This document shows, piece after piece, positions 8,820 to 18,323 of a stretch of 47,768 nucleotides of DNA. Under the pieces are notes generated by a model. It was not told the DNA's origin. It saw only the letters and a list, made by a program, of their open reading frames with translations, and made no database searches. Source of the DNA: UBA4735 sp036569845. GTDB taxonomy: Bacteria; Chloroflexota; Limnocylindria; P2-11E. Both the position numbers and the translations under genes were made by a program. The stretch is taken from assembly GCA_036569845.1 (NCBI GenBank), contig DATCPY010000049.1, positions 1-47,768 of the forward strand, written 5' to 3'. Every line of letters starts with the position of its first letter. Positions within the stretch are counted from its first letter, which is position 1.

Positions 8820-8848
8820 CCCTCTCTGGCGGGCAAAGCCCGCCGGAT
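8796..8848. repeat. Two tandem 31-base hairpin repeats (GGCAAAGCC core)
   Basis: Two imperfect direct copies, each a 7-bp stem with an AAA loop: GGCCGGC-AAA-GCCGGCC at 8797-8813 and GGCGGGC-AAA-GCCCGCC at 8828-8844. Both are followed by a similar tail (GATAGCCCT and GATAACCCT). The two copies differ in a C/G position on both arms, so pairing is kept. The first copy contains the end of the ligase gene and its stop codon. A related 11-base GGGC-AAA-GCCC palindrome occurs at 35582-35592. No T-run follows, so this is not a typical intrinsic terminator; it looks like a species-specific intergenic palindrome. Confidence 0.75.
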
Positions 8849-8935
8849 AACCCTGCTCGCGCGCTGCGCGCTCGCGGGGGCCCGGGACGACCGCGCGAAG
8901 CCCTACAATTGGAAAAACCCCGGAGGTCAGCGCCC

Positions 8936-10587
<1,652 letters not shown>

Positions 10588-10591
<4 letters not shown>

Positions 10592-11268
10592 AGCTGTTCC
10601 TCGACACGGCGGAATTCGATGAGGTCAAGCAGGCCGTGGACTGGGGCGTCCTCGACGGCGTGACGACGAACCCGACGCTCATAGCGAAGGCCGGCCAGGA
10701 CCACGAGACCCAGGTGAAGAAGATCTGCGGGATCATCGGCAACGTTTCGGCCGAGGTCGTCAGCGAGAAGAAGGACGACATCCTCGTCGAGGGCCGGCGC
10801 ATCGCTGCATGGCACAAGAACGTGATCGTGAAGGTGCCGCTCACCCCGGACGGGCTCGCGGCCGGGAAGATCCTCGCCGGCGAGGGCACGCGCATCAACG
10901 TCACGCTCTGCTTCAGCGTCAACCAGGCGCTGCTCGCCGCGGCGATCGGCGCGTACATCATCAGCCCGTTCGTCGGCCGCGTAGACGACATCAACGAGGA
11001 CGGGATGCAGGTCGTGCGCGATATCGTGTCGGCCTACCGCCAGCAGGACATCAAGACCAAGGTCCTGGCCGCGAGCCTGCGCGGACCGCTGCATGTGACG
11101 CAGGCTGCGCTCGCCGGAGCCGACATCGGGACGATGCCGTTCAGCGTGATGCAAGCGATGTTCAAGCACCCGCTCACCGACGCCGGCCTCAAGCGCTTCA
11201 AAGAGGATTACCTGAAGAGCCAGGAAGCGAAGCCGGCCCAGCCCGCGGAGACGGCCGCGAAGCGCTAG
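10588..11268 (+). CDS. Transaldolase-like protein (fructose-6-phosphate aldolase family)
   Basis: The protein has 226 residues, the short form typical of the TalC/FSA/MipB group. The N-terminus MKLFLDTAEFDEVKQA and GVTTNPTLIAK are family signatures. The Schiff-base lysine is K82 in NVIVKVPLTPDG. INVTLCFSVNQALLAA and ISPFVGRVDDI follow the expected barrel order. It is either a small transaldolase of the non-oxidative pentose phosphate pathway or a fructose-6-phosphate aldolase; the sequence alone does not decide. The last 10-15 residues are Lys/Ala/Pro-rich and probably disordered. The gene overlaps pyrG by ATGA, so it is cotranslated with CTP synthase. It converges on holA with a 4-base gap. 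Confidence 0.92.
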
Positions 11269-11272
11269 CCGC

Positions 11273-12355
11273 CTAGCGGCGCGGTGGCTCGCCCACGACG
11301 AGCTCGCGCGGATCCGCGGCGTGGATACCACAGAGGTCGAGCACGCACAGGGTCATCGCGAGCTTCTCCTCGATCCGTCCGGTCTTGATCGCGACGTCGG
11401 TCGCGTACAGCACCTCGTATGCGCGGATGACGTCGGCCCGCGCGATCCGGCGCGCGAAGGCCTGCCACTTCCCGATCGCGTATGCAGAGCTGCGGATCGC
11501 CTTCGCCATCCGTTCGGCGTCGGCGTTCGTCTTCATCGCGGACGCGAAGAGCAGGACCCGGAACTGCCAGAGCAGCAGCGCCAGGATCTGCTGCGGCGCC
11601 TGGCCCTCGGCGAGCAATGACTCGAGCCGGCTCATCGCGGTGCTCGAGTCGCGCCGCACGACGGCCTGGGTGAGCTGGAAGATATCGGTCTCGATCGCGC
11701 CGCTCACGAGCGCGCGCACGTCCGCACCGGTGACCCGAGCGCCCGCGGCGAACGCCCCGAGCTTGGCGATCTCCTGGTCGACCCGCTCGCTGTCCGGACC
11801 GACGGCCGCGCCCAGCTCGTTGATCGCCTCGGGGGCGAGCTCGACGCCGAAGAGCGTGGCTCGCGCCGCGATCCAGCCACCCAGAACGTCGGGCCCGAGC
11901 CGGGTCACGTGCTCGGTCGTGCCGCCGGCGGCCTCGACCACCGTTGCCAGGTCCACGCTGTACTCGGCCGCCTTCGCCTTCGGCGCGCGGCGGGCGCGCG
12001 ACTGGATCTTCGCCTCGCTGACGAGCACGAGGACCGCTTCCGCCGGGAAGCGCTCCACCACGCCGGTGTCCTTCAGCGCTTCGGCGTGCTCGACGACGAC
12101 GATGCGCCGCTCGTCCACGGCATCGAACAGGCCCTGCGAGCGGCCGGCGAGCTCGATCACCGACGGTGCGTCGGTGCGCGCGTCGTACCGGCTCAGCCCG
12201 AGCTGCGTCCCGAGGTCGGTCGAGCGCTGCGCGCGCAGGTCTGATGGCCGGTCGTCGCCGTTCGCGAGCGACACGACGAGCTCAGCCGCGCGGAGCCGCG
12301 CACGGTACGGGTCCTCGCCGTGGATGAGATAGAGGGAGCGAGCGCGAGCGGGCAC
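11273..12355 (-). CDS. holA: DNA polymerase III, delta subunit
   Basis: The protein has 360 residues from a GTG at 12353-12355, which lies 10 bases after the comEC stop; the frame is open further upstream inside comEC and that part is ignored. The N-terminus LYLIHGEDPYRARLRAAELV is the degenerate P-loop-like start of HolA. The segment RRIVVVEHAEALKD, a central domain with LGAAVGPDSERVDQEIAKL and DIFQLTQAVVRRD, and the C-terminal helical domain LALLLWQFRVLLFASAM are all characteristic. HolA opens the beta clamp within the clamp loader. Its position directly after comEA-comEC is a widely conserved order. A short basic insertion occurs at SRARRAPKAKAAE. Confidence 0.9.
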   Translation of the reverse strand: MPARARSLYLIHGEDPYRARLRAAELVVSLANGDDRPSDLRAQRSTDLGTQLGLSRYDARTDAPSVIELAGRSQGLFDAVDERRIVVVEHAEALKDTGVVERFPAEAVLVLVSEAKIQSRARRAPKAKAAEYSVDLATVVEAAGGTTEHVTRLGPDVLGGWIAARATLFGVELAPEAINELGAAVGPDSERVDQEIAKLGAFAAGARVTGADVRALVSGAIETDIFQLTQAVVRRDSSTAMSRLESLLAEGQAPQQILALLLWQFRVLLFASAMKTNADAERMAKAIRSSAYAIGKWQAFARRIARADVIRAYEVLYATDVAIKTGRIEEKLAMTLCVLDLCGIHAADPRELVVGEPPRR

Positions 12356-12365
12356 GCGATCGAGC

Positions 12366-14366
12366 CTAGCGGGCGAGGCGCGGGATCCCCTGCGGCCGCG
12401 GCGGCGGCAATCCGTTCGCGTGTGGCCGGACGACGAGCCGCCCGCCGTCGGCGCTGACCTCGATCGTGCCGTCGCGATCCGTTCGGTACGTCGGCACGCC
12501 TGCGAGCGCGGCGAGCGTCTCCGGCGTCGGATGCCCGTAGCGGTTGTCGAGGCCGGCGGAGATGAGCGCGATCTCGGGGCGCACCGCGCCGACGAGCGCG
12601 CTCGCATACGGCGTCGCGGCGCCGTGGTGCGGCGGCACGTAGATCCGTGCGCGCAGCGCCTCCGGCGCGAGGAGCAGGTCGGCCTGGGCGGCTTCCGTCG
12701 CGTCGCCGCCGAACAGGATGGACACCCCGCCGAGGTCGAGGCGCAGCACGAGCGACGGGATGTCGACCTGCGGATCGCCGTTGGGCGCGAGCACGCGGAT
12801 GCGCGCCGCCCCGAGCTTCACGACGGAGCCGACGCCGAGGTCCGCGCGCGCGATGCCGTGAGCCGCGATCCGCGCGTTCCATGCGTCGGCGAGCGGCCCG
12901 GCGTTGAGGCCGCGCGGCGCGACCGCGAGCCCGACCTCGTAGCGGTCGAGCACCGCGACGAGCCCCGCGCCGTGATCGAGATGCGCATGGGTGAGCGCGA
13001 CGAGGTCGATGCGCCGCCGCCACGCCGGCAGGCTGGCCCCGAGCTCCGCGAGCAGGCGGTTCGGATCCGGGCCGCCATCGATGAGCGCGATCTTGCCGCC
13101 GGCTTCGACGAGGTACGCATCGCCCTGGCCGATGTCGAGCGCGCGCACGCGGAAGGCGGGTGCGGCGGTCGCAGCAAGCCCGGCCGCGATCGCGACGACG
13201 ACGAGGATCGGCACGACGGCGATCGCGATCGTGCGCCGCGACGGAAGCGCCGGTGGATGAGGCAGCCGGATCGGGCGGAACGAGACCCGCACACGCCGCG
13301 CGGCGAGGACGAGGCCGGCGCAGAGCCCAAGGAGCGCGAACGCGGTGAGCGGGCCGCGCGGCACATCGACGGCCGCGAGGGGTAGACCGGCGGCGGTCTC
13401 GACGACGGCACGGAGCGCGAAGGCCATCGCGTACGCCGCGAGCGCGAACGGCCGCGCGAGGTCCGTCGAGAGGGTACCGGCCGCGATCGTCGCGACGCTC
13501 GTGGCCATGAGCGCGGGGAACAGCGGGACCGCGACGAGGTTCGCGGCCGGCGAGATGAGCGAGACGCGGCCGAAGATCCCCGCGACGATCGGCAGCGTCG
13601 GTAGGGTCGCGGCGATCGTGGCGGCGAGGCCGTCGCCGATGAGCGCAGGGAGCCACCGAAGCCGCTCGGCAAGCGGTGCCTGGAACGCGAGGAGGCCGGC
13701 GGTCGCGCCCGCGCTGAGGAGGAAGCTCGGATCTGTGATCGTCGCGGGCTCGAGCGCCAGCATCGCAGCGATCGCGGCGCAGAGACCGTTTGCCGCCGCG
13801 GCGCGGCGACCGAGTACTTGCCCGAGCGAGGTGACCGCGGCCATGACCGCGCTGCGGACAACGCTCGCGCCGAGCCCGACGAGCAGGCTGTACAGGACCA
13901 CCGCGCCGACCGTCGCGATCGCGCGGACCCGAGGGCCCGCCCGGCCACGCAGCAGCGCCGCGACGGCAGCGGCGACGAGCGTCATGTTGAAGCCGGAGAT
14001 CGCGAGCAGATGGCTCGTGCCGCTCCGCGAGAAGGCGTACGCCAGATCGGCGCTGATGCTGCCGCGATCGCCCAGCGCGATGCCGAGGAGGATGCCGCTC
14101 TCTGGCTCGGGCACGAGCCGGCGCAACGGTCCGCCGAGCGCCGCGCGCACGTCGGCGAAGGCGCCGATGCCGCCGGCCGGTGCAGCCGGGAAGGCGACCC
14201 GGATCGACGCGGCGATCGCGAGGATCGCGGCCGCGCCCCAGGCGAGCCGGCGCATCCGATCGGCGCTCGCGATCGCGAGAGCAAGACACGCGAGCGCGAC
14301 CGCCGTGCCGGCCACCGGCACCAGACCGGGCGCCGCGGTCGCGAGGAGCGACAACGCCGTCGCCAC
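12366..14366 (-). CDS. comEC: ComEC/Rec2 DNA-uptake channel protein
   Basis: The protein has 666 residues from a GTG at 14364-14366. An N-terminal hydrophobic region of about three helices leads almost directly into the competence domain (LLAISGFNMTLVAAAVAALL, then many membrane helices to about residue 400). The C-terminal metallo-beta-lactamase-like domain has HAHLDHG, the HxHxDH metal motif, and LFGGDATE. The OB-like DUF4131 domain usually found between the first helices and the competence domain is not evident, which explains the short length. ComEC carries single-stranded DNA across the membrane during transformation. It lies 30 bases after comEA and 10 bases before holA, so it is surely in one operon. 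Confidence 0.93.
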   Translation of the reverse strand: MATALSLLATAAPGLVPVAGTAVALACLALAIASADRMRRLAWGAAAILAIAASIRVAFPAAPAGGIGAFADVRAALGGPLRRLVPEPESGILLGIALGDRGSISADLAYAFSRSGTSHLLAISGFNMTLVAAAVAALLRGRAGPRVRAIATVGAVVLYSLLVGLGASVVRSAVMAAVTSLGQVLGRRAAAANGLCAAIAAMLALEPATITDPSFLLSAGATAGLLAFQAPLAERLRWLPALIGDGLAATIAATLPTLPIVAGIFGRVSLISPAANLVAVPLFPALMATSVATIAAGTLSTDLARPFALAAYAMAFALRAVVETAAGLPLAAVDVPRGPLTAFALLGLCAGLVLAARRVRVSFRPIRLPHPPALPSRRTIAIAVVPILVVVAIAAGLAATAAPAFRVRALDIGQGDAYLVEAGGKIALIDGGPDPNRLLAELGASLPAWRRRIDLVALTHAHLDHGAGLVAVLDRYEVGLAVAPRGLNAGPLADAWNARIAAHGIARADLGVGSVVKLGAARIRVLAPNGDPQVDIPSLVLRLDLGGVSILFGGDATEAAQADLLLAPEALRARIYVPPHHGAATPYASALVGAVRPEIALISAGLDNRYGHPTPETLAALAGVPTYRTDRDGTIEVSADGGRLVVRPHANGLPPPRPQGIPRLAR

Positions 14367-14395
14367 GACGGCGGCGGGCAGGAGCGGCAGGCCGT

Positions 14396-14953
14396 TCAGC
14401 GCACGCTCACGAGATCGCGAAGATCGGCGAAGACCTTCGGCGAGACGAGACCGCGCGTTTGGAGCTCGTCGACGGTCGCGAACGGCTTTGCACTGCGCGC
14501 CCGGACGATGGCCGCGGCCGTCGCCGGACCGACGCCCGGCAGGGCATCGAGCTCGTTCGCGGTCGCGCTGTTGAGATTGACCTTCTGCTCGGCGGTGCTC
14601 CCCAAGGCACCGGCCGGCACGAGCTCACCGGGCCGCGGCACGTAGACCCGCGTCCCGTCGCGCAGCGGTGCGGCCTTGTTCAGGGCGAAGGGATCGGCGT
14701 CCGGCGTCATGCCGCCGGCCGCGACGAGCGCATCCAGGACGCGCGCGCCCGCGGGCAGATGGACGACGCCGGGTCGGGCGACCGCTCCGGCGACGTCGAC
14801 GATGATGATCTGCGCGGTCGGTGCGGCTGACGGCTCGGGCAGCGCCTCGACCACCGGCGGCTCGTCGTGGGCCCGCGCGGCGAACGCGACCGCCGCGCCG
14901 CCCGCGGCGACGACCGGGATGAGGACCACGAGCCATCTGCGCACGACGCCCAC
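14396..14953 (-). CDS. comEA: ComEA-type competence DNA-binding protein
   Basis: The protein has 185 residues. An N-terminal transmembrane anchor (RRWLVVLIPVVAAGGAAVAF) is followed by a Pro/Glu-rich spacer. The SLBB domain begins IIIVDVAGAVARPGVVHLP and ends YVPRPGE. The C-terminal helix-hairpin-helix pair reads VNLNSATANELDALPGVG and then AIVRARSAKPFATVDEL. This is the complete ComEA architecture: a membrane-tethered receptor that binds incoming double-stranded DNA and passes it to ComEC, encoded just downstream. The start is a GTG at 14951-14953; another GTG nine bases further in is also possible. It is separated from the gene upstream by 113 bases holding palindromes. Confidence 0.92.
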   Translation of the reverse strand: MGVVRRWLVVLIPVVAAGGAAVAFAARAHDEPPVVEALPEPSAAPTAQIIIVDVAGAVARPGVVHLPAGARVLDALVAAGGMTPDADPFALNKAAPLRDGTRVYVPRPGELVPAGALGSTAEQKVNLNSATANELDALPGVGPATAAAIVRARSAKPFATVDELQTRGLVSPKVFADLRDLVSVR

Positions 14954-14983
14954 GGTGCGCAGGTCGGCGCAGGCGTGACCAGT

Positions 14984-15048
14984 GGGCCGTTCGGCCCGAG
15001 CCCCAGGTCCAGCCGGGGCCGTTCGGCCACCCGCTGTCGGTCAGCGGG
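14984..15048. repeat. Cluster of three short hairpins between comEA and the DUF6941-like gene
   Basis: Three inverted repeats lie in a 65-base stretch: GGGCCG-TT-CGGCCC at 14984-14997, GGCCG-TT-CGGCC at 15017-15028, and CCCGCTG-TCGGT-CAGCGGG at 15030-15048. None is followed by a T-run on either strand. They could slow transcription between the leuS unit and comEA, or be intergenic repeats. The intergenic region 14954-15066 holds nothing else recognisable. Confidence 0.6.
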
Positions 15049-15066
15049 CCCGCCGAAGCCAGAAGG

Positions 15067-15477
15067 TCAGTTCGCGCGGCGCCCCTGTTGCGGCGGAGCC
15101 ATCTGAACGATCGACACCGGCAGGCTCCCGGCGGCCTCGCCGTCGATCTCGAGATCGAAGCGATGCGTGCCGTAGGTGGCGAAGCTCAGGTTGTTCAGCT
15201 CGACGATCACATTCACATCCTGGCCGGCGAGCGCGTTCACCGAGATCTCGGGCGCGTTCGGCATGGCCTGCCCGCCATCCGGCTTTCGCAGCCGTACGAC
15301 GACGGCGTGGGTGCCAGCGTCGAGGCCGAGGATGGCCACCAGGAACATCCGCGGGTGCTGCGCCGGCAGCCCGGTGACGCTGATGTTGCGGAACACCCCG
15401 AGGATGCTGACCTTGCCGTCCTGGCCGACGAGCGCGTGGTCGCACAGCGCGGCCAGGCGGATCTCCGGGGGCGTCAA
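15067..15477 (-). CDS. DUF6941-like small protein coupled to leuS
   Basis: The protein has 136 residues. It begins (M)TPPEIRLAALCDHALVGQDG and continues KVSILGVFRNI, a pattern I associate from memory with the DUF6941 family; the assignment was not checked by search. The remainder looks like one beta-sandwich with alternating hydrophobic strands and no signal peptide or membrane helix. The TTG start overlaps the leuS stop (TTGA at 15474-15477), so translation is coupled to leucyl-tRNA synthetase. No biochemical role is known to me. The last residues are Gln/Arg-rich (APPQQGRRAN). Confidence 0.7.
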   Translation of the reverse strand: MTPPEIRLAALCDHALVGQDGKVSILGVFRNISVTGLPAQHPRMFLVAILGLDAGTHAVVVRLRKPDGGQAMPNAPEISVNALAGQDVNVIVELNNLSFATYGTHRFDLEIDGEAAGSLPVSIVQMAPPQQGRRAN

Positions 15478-17900
15478 CGCTCGGTCACGATGTTCACGAG
15501 CTTATCGGCGACCACGATGACCCGGGCGATCGCCGCGCCGGCGATCGCCTCCGTCACCTTCGGGCTTGCAAGCGCGGCCGTTTTCAGTGCGTCCTCGCCG
15601 GTGCCGGCCGGCAGCTCGAGGCGTTCCCGCACCTTGCCATTCACCTGCACGACGACAGTCACGCTCGTCGCCCGGGCGAGGCTGGGGTCGTAGGCCGGCC
15701 AGGTCCGGCGGTGGACGGAGCCTGCGCCGCCGCGGCGCTGCCACAGCTCCTCCGTGATGTGCGGCGCGAACGGCGCGAGCAGCAGGACGAGCGCATCGGT
15801 CGCGTCGTCGCGGCTCGGTCCACTCGCGTGGAAGATGGCGGTCGAGAGCTCCATCATCGCGGCGACCGCGGTGTTGAAGTGATATGCCTCGAGGTCCTCG
15901 GTCACCTTCTTGATCGTGCGCTGGACCGCAACGTCCAGATCCGGATCACGCGGGCCCGCCGGCCCGCGCTCGGCCAGCCCGACCGTCCACACCCGATGCA
16001 GGAACCGGGACGTGCCCTCGATGCCGGCGGCGTCCCAGTCGTTTCCCTCGGTCCAGGGACCCATGAACATGACGAACAGCCGCACCGTGTCGGCGCCGTA
16101 GCGCGCGACGTATTCGTCGGGCGCCTGCACGTTGCCGCGCGACTTGGACATCTTGCGGCCCTTGAACACGATCGTCCCTTGATTCCGCAGATGCTTGATC
16201 GGCTCGTCGAAGGGGAGGTAGCCCAGATCGCGTAGGGCCTTGCAGACGAAGCGGCAGTAGAGCAGGTGCAGGATCGCGTGCTCGATGCCGATCGTGTAGC
16301 GATCGACCGGGAGCCACTTCTTCCCCGCCTCGACGTTCATGAAGTGCGAGTCGATCTTCGGGTCGACGTAGCGGTACATGTACCAGGACGAGTCGACGAA
16401 CGTGTCCATCGTGTCGGTCTCGCGCTTCGCCGGGCCGCCGCATCTCGGGCAGGTGGTGTTGACGAACGAATCGACCTTCGCCAAGGGCGACCCGCCCCGC
16501 CCGGTGAACTGCGTGTCGCGCGGCAGCACGACCGGCAGCTGGTCCTCCGGCACGGGCACCGTGCCATCCGTATCGCAGTACACGATCGGGATCGGCGTAC
16601 CCCAGTAGCGCTGGCGCGAGATCAGCCAGTCGCGCAGCCGGTACGTGACCGCGGGCGCGCCGATGCCGGTCTTTTTCGCCTCGGACGCGATCGTTCGCTT
16701 GCCGACCTCGCTCGGCGTGCCGGAGTACGGACCGCTGCGGACCATGCGCCCCGAGCCGGTGTAGGCGGCCTCAAGGCTCCCGTGCTCCAGGCCGTCGCTC
16801 GAGATGACCTCCTTGATCGGCAGCCCATTCGCTTTCGCGAACGCGAAGTCGCGCTCATCGTGCGCGGGTACGGCCATGATCGCGCCGGTGCCGTACGACG
16901 CCAGCACGTAGTCGGCGATCCAGATCGGGATGCGCTGGCCCGAGAACACGTTCGTGGCGAACGCGCCGGTATCGACGCCCGTCTTCGGACGCTCCGCGGT
17001 CAGGCGATCGATCTCCGACTCTTCGCGCGCCTTGGCGACGTAGATGTCGACGGCGATCTTCTGGGAAGCCGACGTGATCACCTCCACGAGCGGGTGCTCG
17101 GGCGCCAGGACCATGAACGTCGCGCCGTAGATCGTGTCCGGCCGCGTCGTGAAGAAACGGATCGTCGCGTCGCGGTGACCCTCGACCGGGAATTCGATCT
17201 CGGCACCCTCGGACCGGCCGATCCAGTTCTGCTGCATGACCCGGACGCGTTCCGGCCAATCCAGGCCGTCGAAGCGCAGCAGCTCGTCGGCGTACTGCGT
17301 GATCTTGTAGAACCACTGGGTCAGGTCCTTCTTCACGACGAGCGTCTCGCAACGCTCGCAGCGCCCGTTGATGACCTGCTCGTTGGCCAGTACGGTCTCG
17401 TCGCGGGGACACCAGTTCACCGGCGCGGTGGCGCGGTAGGCGAGGCCCTTCTCCAGGAACTTCAGGAACATCCACTGATTCCAGCGGTAGTACTCCGGGT
17501 AGCAGGTGATGACCTCGCGCCGCCAGTCGATGGCCGCGCCCATCTTCACGAACTGATCGCGCATCTGGGCCATGTTCTTCTCGGTCCAGATCGCGGGATG
17601 CATCTTCCGGTCGATCGCGGCGTTCTCCGCGTTGATCCCGAATGCGTCGAAGCCCATCGGGAACAGCACGTTGCGCCCGCGCATCCGGATGAACCGCGCG
17701 GCGCAGTCGGCCGGCGCATACGCGTACCAGTGGCCGACGTGCACGTCTCCGGAGGGATACGGAAAGGCGGTCAGGAAGTAGAAGTTCGGCTTGTCGCTCT
17801 GGTCCGGGGTGTCATGGAGGCCCGACGCTGCCCAGTGGGCCTGCCACTTCGGCTCGATGGCCAGCGGCGCATAGCGCTCCGTTCTCGTTTCGCTGGTCAT
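15474..17900 (-). CDS. leuS: Leucyl-tRNA synthetase
   Basis: The protein has 808 residues from the ATG at 17898-17900, which has AGGAGGTGC just upstream; an in-frame start 14 codons earlier lies before that site and is rejected. The class I HIGH motif appears as HVGH in PYPSGDVHVGHWYAYAP, and the KMSKS motif as KGRKMSKSRGN. The editing domain with TTRPDTIYGATFMVLAPEHPL and a zinc-type CxxC pair (CPRCGGPAKR) lie between. The C-terminal anticodon-binding region ends with VQVNGKVRERLELPAG. It charges tRNA-Leu. It is preceded by a T-box leader with a CTC specifier, so expression should rise when tRNA-Leu is uncharged. It is translationally coupled to the small gene downstream. Confidence 0.98.
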   Translation of the reverse strand: MTSETRTERYAPLAIEPKWQAHWAASGLHDTPDQSDKPNFYFLTAFPYPSGDVHVGHWYAYAPADCAARFIRMRGRNVLFPMGFDAFGINAENAAIDRKMHPAIWTEKNMAQMRDQFVKMGAAIDWRREVITCYPEYYRWNQWMFLKFLEKGLAYRATAPVNWCPRDETVLANEQVINGRCERCETLVVKKDLTQWFYKITQYADELLRFDGLDWPERVRVMQQNWIGRSEGAEIEFPVEGHRDATIRFFTTRPDTIYGATFMVLAPEHPLVEVITSASQKIAVDIYVAKAREESEIDRLTAERPKTGVDTGAFATNVFSGQRIPIWIADYVLASYGTGAIMAVPAHDERDFAFAKANGLPIKEVISSDGLEHGSLEAAYTGSGRMVRSGPYSGTPSEVGKRTIASEAKKTGIGAPAVTYRLRDWLISRQRYWGTPIPIVYCDTDGTVPVPEDQLPVVLPRDTQFTGRGGSPLAKVDSFVNTTCPRCGGPAKRETDTMDTFVDSSWYMYRYVDPKIDSHFMNVEAGKKWLPVDRYTIGIEHAILHLLYCRFVCKALRDLGYLPFDEPIKHLRNQGTIVFKGRKMSKSRGNVQAPDEYVARYGADTVRLFVMFMGPWTEGNDWDAAGIEGTSRFLHRVWTVGLAERGPAGPRDPDLDVAVQRTIKKVTEDLEAYHFNTAVAAMMELSTAIFHASGPSRDDATDALVLLLAPFAPHITEELWQRRGGAGSVHRRTWPAYDPSLARATSVTVVVQVNGKVRERLELPAGTGEDALKTAALASPKVTEAIAGAAIARVIVVADKLVNIVTER

Positions 17901-17916
17901 GCCGGCACCTCCTTGC

Positions 17917-17959
17917 GGAAAATCAAAGGACCCCCCGTCCACAAGAGGACGGAAGGGTC
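17917..17959 (-). terminator. T-box-controlled intrinsic terminator before leuS
   Basis: On the minus strand GACCCTTCCGTCC pairs across a TCTTGT loop with GGACGGGGGGTC (about 12 pairs with one bulged C), followed directly by CTTTGATTTT. The upstream strand is shared with the 3' part of the antiterminator (CGCGGAAG...), so the two folds exclude each other, as expected for a transcriptional T-box. It also terminates the transcript carrying the upstream tRNA-Ala. Confidence 0.85.
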
Positions 17960-18000
17960 ACTTCCGCGGTACCACCTCAGTTGAGACTCGTTCCGCGTGC

Positions 18001-18074
<74 letters not shown>

Positions 18075-18265
18075 GAGTCTCCGCTCGAGCACGGTGATAA
18101 CGGGGCGTGACCCCGGCGACCGCTAGCGCCCGTTCTCTAGAAGGGCTTCACGATCGCGGCTCCCGGGCGAGTTCGCCGCCCCATCGCACCGGCTCGCACC
18201 AGCCGCCGGCTCGCTTTGCGATGGTCACGCGGTTACTGCTCCCGTTCGCAGCCGTTGAAGGCCAA

Positions 18266-18295
18266 AGTATAGGCGGACAGAGGGGGAGCTTTCAG
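18266..18295 (-). promoter_or_regulatory. Promoter of the T-box / tRNA-Ala / leuS transcript
   Basis: On the minus strand, -10 TATACT (18266-18271, five of six consensus bases) lies 18 bases after CTGAAA (18290-18295, four of six). The predicted start near 18259 is 15 bases before Stem I of the T-box. The promoter lies in the 60 bases between the rodA stop and the leader, beside a GCGGCG-GAA-CGCCGC hairpin (18301-18315). Confidence 0.55.
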
Positions 18296-18323
18296 CGGAC
18301 GCGGCGGAACGCCGCGGTGATAC

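Noticed and set aside
12193..14289. 698-codon open frame on minus overlapping comEC
   Set aside because: Arg-rich shadow frame of comEC, no recognisable motifs.
18301..18315. GCGGCG-GAA-CGCCGC hairpin as the rodA terminator
   Set aside because: No T-run follows on the minus strand; it may only be structural, so it is not listed as a terminator.
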